A DNA stretch of 24,858 bases from Reticulitermes lucifugus (Eukaryota; Arthropoda; Insecta; Blattodea; Rhinotermitidae): NCBI GenBank assembly GCA_026260175.1, contig JAKCWW010000667.1:72772-97629 (forward strand). Direction: 5' to 3'. This document shows, in pieces, positions 8,781 through 19,900 of this stretch (position 1 is its first letter; the number at the start of each line of letters is the position of its first letter). A program made the translations under genes and the position numbers. The notes beneath the pieces are model-generated. The model did no database searches. It had not been told where the DNA came from and was given only the letters and a program-made list of their open reading frames with translations.

Positions 8781-11700
8781 CTGACTATGAAGGCAAACAA
8801 AACAGTGTTTGTTAAACTTGTTACAAAGACGTAATCCTATCCGCCTCTTGTACTGTATACACAGAAATCAACCCCTGTCTCTCTAAAAGCTCTATTACAG
8901 GCATATACAGAGGGACATTTACCAAGATTTTGGTTACATTTAACTACTGCAAAATCCTGGGGCCTCTGGTTATATAAAAATTGCTGTATAAAGAATACAC
9001 TATATCCTACATTTTATAATATATTTGCCTGAAAATCCTTTGTTAATTAAAAACATGTTGCACAGATAAAGGTATTATATTGTTGCAACATCACACAATA
9101 TCTTCTGTTTGTTTGACAAATCCAGATTCCCAGTTGTGTAGACTGATATCCAGTGTAAGGATCTATATGCACTAACAGACCAAAGATTACAGACATTATA
9201 GCCACATATTATATACTGAACAGATATTTTACAAATTTAGACTTGTTCCTTTATGCCAAGTTTTATAATCCAGAATACATCCTTATTTAAGGTTGTTACA
9301 ATACATTTTGCAATTACTCATATTTACTGTGTACAAACTTACAATGTTAATTAATAAATCACCATGACTGTGCCCTACAGTACTGAACTAAATCTTCCTT
9401 TCTTACTTTGAAGTGTTGTTTCTGACATTTTTCAGCCTGTCCTTGGCTGTGATCAGGGAAATCATTCCCATACAACAGGGGCCTTACAATAGCATCTTAT
9501 ATGTATTAACATTGGGATATTCTATCAGCTGTTACGGTCAAGAGCTACAGTTGGTTCAGTATATTGAAAAGCTTAATGTTAGGACTATGTTATGATAAAT
9601 TTTATAGCATCTAAAGCATGCACTTATAACACGTTCAGAGAATTTCGTGGATTATTTGATGCAAACCTCAGTCTTCATGTAGATTTCAACAGATGTGCCA
9701 ATTCAACATGAAAGAATATTCTGCTTTCGTTGTAAGTACCACTGGAAATTAAATGTCATTAGGATTTCCTCCTAATCAAGGTATCAGTCCTTTTTTTGAT
9801 TTAAACCTCAAAAATTTCCAATTACATGTATTACAATGTAATGTGGACCATAAATATATCAGCTCTACTGCTGCTCTTTTGTGCTGCTAGAGCAGTCTCT
9901 ATGGTACGTTTTGGAGGTGTATCAAATGTACATGTTCAAGATGTATTATGCTGCCAAATTTTCCCTCATTGGCTGTTTAATCACACAAGTTTCCAAAATT
10001 CATCCATCTTCTCTTTGTATTTCTGGTGAAGACTTTTCAGCATTTCCTTCAACCACCTTTTTATCAGGAACACTTTCCACAGGACACCTCTTCTTCAGTT
10101 AACAAGGAGTCTTTGGCAATAGAAAACTCAATTTGTATGTGCATTTTCCAACCTCTGAAAGCCACTGTGCACCCTCCTCATGCCTTGAACAATTAAGCCC
10201 TTTCAAAACTGAGAAAGATATGTCCTTGGGAAACTCTTTCTGAATACATAAAAAAGTAGTTTGAATTGACAGAATGCTACATTATTAACACATGTGTGAC
10301 ACATGACATATGTTGCATAGGAATTACTTACATGATAATGACTGACCAAGAACACGTTGAAACATGTCAGAAATAATGTTGTAAACAAATAAGGGAAGGG
10401 TTGATACAGTCCTCTATTGTACAGAGATGGTGTGTTATTAATTAACATTATAAGTTATTTTATACATTTATTTGTACTCTACACAAAACTGTAATTATAA
10501 CATATAATCCGTCCACTAGTGCTCACTATTTTAAGCCTCATCTCTCTCTTTCTCTCTCTGCAAACCAGTTAGGAGTACAGTTAAAGTTTCGATTCTTAAA
10601 AGAATATTTAAACAGATCCCTATCTATATCTAAGGTATTCCCAATAATTCTAGCACCTCTGAGTTTTGTCAGCTAGAATTCTCTCTGCTCTGTACATCAA
10701 TATTATATTATTATATATGTTCTTTCCCCATTCACTGTTCCATTCAGTAGTGACATAATGTTACAGTTCACAAGATACATACACTTCTGGTCACTCACTA
10801 ATACTGTTCATTTTACTGAAAATAACTTCATCTAACACTTTAATAAATAACAAGCTCAAGACATCAAGCGTCATAAGTTTCTTCACTGCATTCTCGATCA
10901 ACATATGAAACTTCATTTACTTAACATAATCAGTCTAATCAAAGATGGAACATGGTCCTTCAAAATAATGTAAAATTGATTCCATACCCTGCATTATGCT
11001 GTACAGCAATTCCAAGATTAGCTCTCAGCTTGAAGAAAAGTAAGTAGTGAACACACAAAAGTTCCTGGCACACAATGTAAACATTCATGTAAGAATTCAT
11101 TCTGTCATCTCCTATCATTCCAAATTAGAATCCACTGTCAAATTACAAGATATATAAAACGTATAATCAAGACACAAGGTTCATTTCTGTTTACATTTCT
11201 GATGATAACTGTAACTGGTATCAGTGCAGTGACAGATTTTTTAACTGTAAGGAGAGAAAACGAAGCATTTGAGGCCAAACATGAGTTACTGGAATAAAAC
11301 TGCACACCCTACTTAGGGCAGTTACACAAGGTATACAAGACACAGAATATTTGTGGTGGTATACTTCTAAAAAATGTTAAGTTAACATAAATATATGACA
11401 GCCACATCACAACAACAAACATATATATAATAATCTTAAAACCATGCATGTGCAATTCAAGCAATACTGTTTCAAACAACTGAGTTCAAAGAATTTAACT
11501 TCAAAACATGTCCACATGTCAGTTAATTATTTACAATCCTCACGCTCCAATATAAGAAATTTAACTTCCCTTAAACTTTGCAATTATATCTGACAACACA
11601 GCATGGCCGAATCTCAACAATTTTCTTTCCAGTCCATCAGGAATTTCAGTGGTTCTTACATTCAACTTCACAGCACCAACTGAACCTGCAAATGGTACTT

Positions 11701-11781
11701 TCTGCCCTTCAGCCACCAGCTGGGGCCACGATTTACACCAATAATTGGCACAGTCAAATCTGAAAATAAAGCTTAACTAGG
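8781..11781. other. AT-rich flank and presumed 3' UTR of the kinase gene
   Basis: The part next to 11781 should hold the 3' untranslated region of the minus-strand kinase gene. Apart from a CT-rich microsatellite at about 10544-10560, I see no repeat array, RNA gene or supported coding region. Short open frames on both strands lack family resemblance and are treated as chance. Confidence 0.4.
10467..10472 (-). promoter_or_regulatory. Candidate poly(A) signal (AATAAA) for the kinase gene
   Basis: The minus strand reads AATAAA here, about 1.3 kb beyond the kinase stop codon. It is the first canonical hexamer I found downstream on that strand. A variant ATTAAA at 10839-10844 is an alternative. 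No cleavage-site evidence is available. Confidence 0.2.
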
Positions 11782-12087
11782 TCATGTATTTTCAGCACTT
11801 GTTTTTTCATCTTCTGAAACGTCGCTGGCTGCCGTGACAATGGTTGTTACTGGTGGTGCAGGAAGAAGGGATGATGCAGAGTCCGTAAGTGTTTCATGCA
11901 TTTCAGTAAATATGCTGATGAGATTGTTCAGTCCAATCAAATAACCATCTTCATGGTTCCCCACAACCCACTTCGATGAGTGTGTAATGGACATACCATT
12001 TGGCAGAACTAACGTCTTGGCAAAATCTATTAGCCATACATTGGCATTTGTCTTGTCGTGAACAAACAGCAGTGAACTGCCAATAAC
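11782..12087 (-). CDS. IP3K: IP3K exon F (terminal exon, IDF segment)
   Basis: The acceptor is TTTCAATTCCAG. The exon starts [11 protein letters not shown], then [31 protein letters not shown], and ends at TGA (11782-11784). SSLL and IDF are the conserved C-terminal elements of the inositol polyphosphate kinase fold, and the Asp of IDF binds the catalytic metal. After the last conserved helix there is a tail of about 38 residues rich in Ser, Thr, Ala, Pro and acidic residues. Vertebrate IP3Ks, as I recall them, stop soon after that helix. A methionine and open frame extending upstream to 12129 are intronic. Confidence 0.96.
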   Translation of the reverse strand, partial: VIGSSLLFVHDKTNANVWLIDFAKTLVLPNGMSITHSSKWVVGNHEDGYLIGLNNLISIFTEMHETLTDSASSLLPAPPVTTIVTAASDVSEDEKTSAENT

Positions 12088-15000
12088 CTGGAATTGAAAC
12101 ACAGAACTGATAATGTTCAAACAAGCCATTAGTAAGGATTTTAAAGCAATTTATACTCGAATTCTGGGATATGACACTGTACCATCCTGCTCAGTTCAGT
12201 GTCTTATGAATGCTAAATTCACGGTACACAACCACATACAACTTGCCCTTCAATGCAATTTCTTACTAGAAGCTGTAAAATCATTTTACATACAAAACTT
12301 ATAAACTGCAATGACAGTGAGTGCCAAGTTTATGCCTCACTAAATTTATATGGCTCAGAATGGGGTCCAGTAGCAGCCTCTTGTGTACATGATAATTAAT
12401 GTTTGGATTCCTGGGGTAGGGATCACTTGACTGGCTGAGTGACTGTCAGCTTCCCCACAGGTTTCTATTCTATGAATCAGCCTGTAGTGTGTTGAACAGA
12501 GTTTCCCAAGTAGGCCAACAGGAGATGAATGAAACATCAGAAATACTGGCAATCCACGTATAGGCAAAAAGATTCTAAAAACCTTCAGATAAGAAATAGG
12601 AACCCGCTGACACACCGCACATGCCATGCCTTTGTTAGTTTAATGGACACTTGCCCAGTCTGGGAATGGCAAATACACCCAACTCTTATGGTGAGACTGT
12701 CCCAAAGTTGTAACACATGAACAAACAAACAACTGGACCTTCAATCACAACTGTATTTTCAGATAATATTTTTTGTTTTCCAAAATGTGTCATGGTTTCA
12801 ACGTCTTTATAAATCCATCATCAGACACAGGCATACAAATATAAGAGAAACCAAGTGCTTGATATATGACACCCAGCTCTGAAAGATATCATAACTAGGT
12901 GATGGTAAGGTCCTGTGCAACTAAGAGATGATACGACATCAATAATTCATCATCTGTGGATCTACTTCATGAAACCAACGAACATCATAAAGCCCCATTA
13001 AGCAAAGTAGTGCACTTCAAGTGCAGACCCTGCTACAGGACTAAACAGTTGACAGGGGACAAACACCAGATCAAAAGATGAGGTCCTAGCAACACAAATG
13101 CAAACCACTTTAACGTTTAACGTTAACCTCTAACCTTAACCAACTCCATTCCTAATTTATGGCAACTCACCTCGTGTGTTGTAAAGAAATCTGACACTTC
13201 TAAAGTTGCTTTTATAGCTTTGAGCCTCTGTATATATTTTGGCTGGAAAAAAAAAAAAGACATTATATACTATTCAAGGTTCACAGAGCAGTGCATATGA
13301 AGTTACAACAGTCTTCCAGAGAATCCTGATGGTGGAGGCAGCAGGTTCGTCTGAAAGGTACATGTGTGTTATCTGACAACATGGCACTGCATCCCATTAC
13401 ACAGTACCATAAAAAAATGGCATTTACAGACTGAATCATAAATTACGAGTACAGTATATACTTGTACACACAGGCAACAAAGGAAGAACTCTCATTTTGG
13501 ATCAAAAGTACATCCTCCTCCAACAGAGATATCAAATACAATAATTTATGCCTTGTGTTTACAACAGAGGATATCATACTTCTAAAGTGATAAATACGAC
13601 TACAATGTAATTCATATTTCCAGACTGTAAATAAAGTGTCACGAAGTGCATGGATACCCTGTAGCAATGTGTACGCAATCTGACTACCAGCATCACATAC
13701 ACAGTACTGATGTTTAGTTAGAGAGAATAATTTTAGGGACCTGTTATGTATTTCATGTACTTGATGTTTAATGAAATCTGCATTACCATATTTTCTAAAC
13801 TATTATTGAAATATGATGTATTTACTACTTTGACATTAATCTGGTTTAAATTACAGTGTAAATAATTATCGTGTAGTGACGGTTGTTTTGGAATAAGAAA
13901 GCCTGAAGATGGGACAGATCCTCTCCCCGAAATGTAGTGTATTACATTGCAATATGATGGAAAAAGTCCAAAAATCTATGAGTTCAAATCTTGAAATGAT
14001 GTGCATATATCACAGAGTGACAACACTGCATGTGGGAAACTATTAGTTAAATCTTGAAATGCCTGCATGATCTGCACGTATCATACAGTTGTACTCACCA
14101 CTGCATGTGGGAAACCATTAGTGAAATCTTGGAATGCCTGCATGATCTGTTCCCTTGTCTTGGTAGTCTTAAAATCCTTGCTGGATTTCCCGTCACTCTT
14201 CTTGATTCCCTCAATTCGGAAGCCAAGTGTTGCTGTTGATGATATTGTCTCCCTCCACACCATATACCTGAACACACAAGATATTTAATACAGTCAGCAA
14301 ACTGTTGTCATAGAACATGGACTATTCATGTACAGATCTGGACACAGAAATAGATATTCTTATCACTTCATGTAAGATTAAATTTAAATTTATTAAGTCA
14401 GAAATAGATGAACTGAATTTCCCGACATCTTCATGTGTTTACTAAGCATGTTTTAGCATGTTTATGCAATACTATGTAACTCAAATTCCCTGCCAGAAGT
14501 TGCATACTAAACACACTTTTTAGGTTATGTTTACCCTATGCTTTTACACATGATGTATCTAACATAGAACATACACATCTTTCATAAGTATATTAAACTA
14601 CCATGTCCTCCAATCTCTGAAATTTTTGATGGATTACAGTGAAAAGAGAAATGTGAAATCACTGTTAAAACTTTTGATAAAATCCAACTTTGGGCTATGA
14701 TGATCAGTGAGGTCTAAAGTTACATTAGCACTGTTTCAGGGCCAAGATTCAAATGAAGTTTCACACTACAAAATCAAAGTGTTTCAAGGCAAATTAGTGG
14801 AAATAAATAAAACAAATATTTTATTATGATCATTCATTTAACCTACTTTCCTTACCATTACAGTAAAAGTTAACATTTGGTATCAGTTATGTCTATATGG
14901 TTGTACAATACAATATATTTTTATATTACTACAGTTTACATAAAAGTGAGTCTGAAGACCATGCCATCTTTTCTTGTATCAATACCTGCATAGACCAAAT

Positions 15001-16891
15001 GCCAACCTATCTTGTTTTCAAAAAAGTACATTCTACGCCGGTATCAGAATTTTCAATAGACTCCCACTGAGTCTCACAAGTCTTAACAATGAAAAGACAA
15101 AATTTAAAGTAGCATTAAGAAAATACTTAAATACACACTCGTTTTACTCAGTAGATGCATTTTTTATGTATAAAGAAATTCTATAGTCTGTACAGCTGTA
15201 TATTTTTATATTATGACTTATTCCACATCCAGTTGTCACTTCGACAGACTTATGGATTCAAGGAATGTATGTATGTATGTATGTATGTATGTACGTAAGA
15301 ATGGCAGCTACACTACTGCCACTCCAGGTATGAGTCTTATGTCAAAACTAGATCAACTCCAGTCCAGTCTTGTCCAGTGTTTTCTTCAAATTAAGAATAT
15401 AAAACTGCTTATTTCTATATAACATATCTAGTGCATATGCGTATCTCAAGATTTGTGTGCCCAAACTTTTTTTATTACTGTGAAGCCCTTCTGGTCTTTC
15501 AAAACCTCACAGATACCAAAATGAATAAAATGAAATTAAAATTTATTCACACACCGAAGCACAGCATAATGGTACTGTATTTGTTGTTTTGAAGTAAAGG
15601 TTATTGCAGCTTTATTGTCTTTGGGCTTTTTTGAACCATTATTCTACAGGGTCTCACAAATACAGTTTACTAGCAGCAGTGCCATTTCAAGGTACTACAC
15701 TAAATAACTTCATAACTCTCTTCATGTCATAATGTTCCTTATTCCATAATTCTGTGAAAATGAAATTTATTATTAGCAAAGCTTTGCTGCAGATATCCTA
15801 GAAACCCCTTTAGAGCCGTGGGGACCATACAGCACAGTTTGGCAACCATTTCTCTATACACGTTTAATAAACTTTATAAATAATGTACATACAAACACAG
15901 CACTTTACCTAACTCGCAAATGAAAGTTTGTGTACCGTGAAAAAATAAGAATAATCTCGCTTGATTAAATTCAAGTTCCAAAAATAAAATGATTTCTTAC
16001 ATTTTTTCCATTATCTAATGCTGTGAAACTCCATGGTGTTAAGGTCTGTAAATACCAGGTGGATTAGGTGACACATTAACTGCATATGACTGCATAGTTA
16101 AAAAACAGTGGGGAATATAACACTGAATTCTACATAATCTGCCATCCATCAGACAGCAATAGACCAGAAGTACAGACAATTTTTATGATATAAATATGCG
16201 ACTTTTGTTTACACAGTCATTTTAAAAACAAAAGCAAGATCGAAAATACATAAAAAATCATACTTATATTCCAGTTTTTGACCTCAAGTGTGTGAAATCT
16301 GAGAAGATGGGCAACTTTTAACATCCTTGAAAATCTCTTATGAAACCTATTTTGTACTGCAAATGTCAAAAGTAGTAATAGCATTACTATCAGTTCCAAA
16401 AGTACACTAATATCAGAAATACTGCACAAAACCACATGGCTCAGTCACATATATTTTAACTTATACTCATAGCTGGAATCTGTCCATGATAGAACACACA
16501 ATGGACTTTCATGTTAATTCAGAGGGCCCTCATTCTGAAAAAAAACTGAAACTCCAACATTCAGTTAATGACTTCTTACCAATTAGAACAAAATTAAAAA
16601 GACGTTGACAGCAATGTTGACAGGGGATTAAGCACCTGGCAGGTCTAACCAATCTGACGTCAAAAGTGAGGGGACCAGACTAACGTGAGACTAACTAGCC
16701 TCTCTAGAGGCTTAAGGTGATATTCCCCCATTCCCAAGACTGGACTTGCCCTGCCAAAGATTGTAGCCTCTTCAGGGGACCTACTGTATTACCCAGAAGC
16801 TCAAAATAGCCAAATTGAAAAACTAAGACCACCTTCAGTTTTTAGGCTACAGGTCTTATTGACCTATTCCTCCAGTATGTTGTTGTTGTTC

Positions 16892-16933
<42 letters not shown>

Positions 16934-19900
16934 TGGAATTATGAACATAGGGTATACTTCTTAAGATTTGACATAACACCAGTTAGAAGTGCTCTCTACA
17001 CTGTATACATAAAAAATCGATCATTCTCTTTCCCTTACACTGACATTCACAAAGTATTCTTGGAATACATTTGCCATAGCTCCTAATATCTGAAATGTCT
17101 AATCTGATGCTCTCTTTTTCATGTCTTTATTTCAGGTTCTTACAATTTTTTTGACTGTTAACTGTGGCATGATGCAGTGTAAACTTGGAGGTGGATATCA
17201 GCATTTTATAGAAACATGATGCCTCAATCTTCAGGGCCAAATTCTTCAACTCTGCAGATGGAGTTATCACGTTCCTATTTTTGTATCTTCCTGTCCCACA
17301 AAGAAATCATTAGCAACACAACAAAGAGGCACTAACCTTGGTTTTGTGACACCCTTCAGCCTGTGCTCTTCTTCAGTGGGTGCGTTTGTGTCAATCTGAA
17401 CCATCTTCTCGTACATATCCTGCAACATCACACGCTCTTCACAACATGACTGCATACAACATATATAGCTAACAAGCCGTTGAATTTCTTTTTCTGGACT
17501 TCACAAATTTCCATTTTATGCCACTTATGTCATTTTTTGAGTTGCAAAAACCTGGGGCATCACAAACCGAATTTTGCCAGACATGGGGGCAGAGCTCTTT
17601 AAAACTCATAAAACCGGGACTGTCCCGGGAAACCCCGAGACGAATTGGATCCCCACCTATACTCCGCACTCCTGGCCTGACTAAATCATTAATGACCGCA
17701 GTGCTCACCTTCCTAAGTTTTGGCTTCTCTTTAGCCTTGGCCAGCTCTTCCTCAAGGTACGTACGAACACCAATCTTGCAGTCCATGACACATGGTGATG
17801 TGAAGTCCCCAAGTAAGTCCTGTAGCTGCAGGTACATGGCTGCAGTGGTGTTAAAGAAATGCTATAGATGTCACATGACTTACCACAGGTACGTTAAATT
17901 TTATTCAGAATAATCTCTTTAATATACCACAGTATTCGAAAATTCGATACACTGCAATACCTCATGGCAAAGTTTTCGTAAGTAAAAGCAGCAAACTTTA
18001 ATGCTTACTGGAACAACGTAGTGCAGGTGGACCTAAAAGAGGTTCAAGAAGTTCCAGCTTTGATTAAGTCAATACTCCGCATTTTATAATTGGCCATTTC
18101 ATCTTGGTATAACAAACGCCACTGGGAGTACAATAACATACTAATACGTGTTTGCTCACCTCTTTACTTATCATCAAACTTAACAGATAAAGTGTGGCTG
18201 CTAGGTAGAATATGTGCACTTAATTCCTCCCTGCAATTTGTGTTCAAATATTTTTCTCTCTGATATATTTTTGGTGAGCTATGCTCAAGACGTGCGCAGA
18301 AATGCATGTAAAGTGTCCCTCATCATCGCCTTATTTTAACCAAAACTGGGATGTGTTCACAGTAGTAACTTAAACTCCCTGATGTCAAATTTCATAAAAA
18401 TCCATTCCGAGGTTCTTAAATTGTTCCATGCAGACTGACAAACATCCCAACAAAGTAAAGTTTTTTGGAGTATTTTTAAAACTCTTCGGTATGTTTTACA
18501 CCAAACTTACTTTTTCCCATAACTCGTACGGTTTAGAGATAACTAAAGGGGAGCAAACACACCAAAACTGTTGCATTATGCACACTCTCCAAACTTGTTA
18601 AACACTATTAGCTACATTTCAACTGACTGTCATGTACCTTTCACTTTTCACAAGGCCTCACTTGTTAACCATGATTGATAATTATCATCCCAACCCTTGC
18701 ATACCTATTGCTGTACAAAACATCCCAAAAACATACTATCACCCGCCTTCATTATCTTAATATAAGTTAAAATATGTTAATCCGGTGTCCCTACAAAGCA
18801 CAAAACTTCATTCCATGACTGACAACATTATTCTGTAACTGAATGTACATTTATTTAAGGTAACACAAGAGAAATACATTCTCAAACTGAAATTTCCTTC
18901 TTCATTTCTATTCATTCAGGCATTCCTTCTTTAGTCATTCAGCCATTCAGTCATTCAGTAATTCCCTCATTCCTTCCTTAAATCCTTTTTCCTATCTTCC
19001 GTCCTTCCTTCCTTCCTTCCTTCCTTCATTCATTCATTTGGTCATTCATTCATTCATTCATTCATTCATTCATTCACTCATATAAGGTGAAGTAAATTTA
19101 ATTCCACTCCTCCCTTCAACAAGTGAAGTTGGCAATACATGTGCTTGACACATGTCAATTGTTTTGTTTGCATCACTCAGTTGTTCTAAAGCACCACTTT
19201 GCATAATTCATTAACTGTACTTCCACACTGCTGGGTACGAAACACATGTCACCTTCAGTGTTCTACTTTCATAAGCAATTTGTCAGCACTTCAGAGACAG
19301 ATTTTAAAGCAAATTATGAAACAAAGTATCAGTGAAACAGGAAATAAAGTCAGTTCTAACAACTAAAAGTATAAAGAAAATGATCATTAGAATGTATAAA
19401 ATGTTTATCAGATACACACAGCCACAGACCATGTAGCATGTTGATTTATGACGAAGATTTCACTACACAGAAACATCTTAATTCTGACATGAACATTTGC
19501 TGCAGAAAAAGTTATTTAAATGATGAGGTCACTTCCACCCTCAAGATGGCGATAGCAGATTCCTTCTAAACGTCAGTAATCGTATACCAGACTACACCGT
19601 GTCACAGCCCGGAAGAACAGAACATAAAATTTTACCTCTTTACAAATTCAAAATGTCGCGATTATTTAAATTTCAGTCGCTCACGGTAACCATTCCCCAC
19701 TACTTAGCTGTGAACAGTTCCCGAGTTGTCAAATCTGTTCGAAGTTTATAATTACAGTTTATTTATACCAACACACATCCAAGTGAAAGCAAAGCTATTT
19801 TTATTGTGTATAACAACACCGTAGGTGACTGTGGGCCTTCGAATTCCTCAGGCCACTAGACAAACGCATCCTCTCCCAATTCATTAGTCACGAAGATCCT

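Larger units (their letters stand above)
14268..17336 (-). other. IP3K intron C-D
   Basis: This 3.07-kb intron has donor GTTAGT and acceptor TTCAG. It contains a plus-strand LINE 3' end (14960-15298), an ATT microsatellite (16892-16932) and a GC-richer stretch at about 16610-16800 that I could not classify. No exon with kinase homology was seen inside, and the flanking exons join without a gap. Confidence 0.7.

Noticed and set aside
11704..12129. Methionine at 12129 as start of a separate small protein ending at 11782
   Set aside because: The first 14 codons precede a clear splice acceptor, and the remainder is the terminal exon of IP3K continuing from exon E in phase.
13108..13142. Short CCTTAACC/CTAACC tract as telomeric repeat
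   Set aside because: It is only a few irregular units and not a CCTAA array.
16859..17086. Tyrosine-rich open frame
   Set aside because: It is the translation of an ATT microsatellite.
17518..17913. 131-codon plus-strand frame
   Set aside because: It is antisense to IP3K exon B and its intron; the minus strand carries the conserved protein and splice sites.
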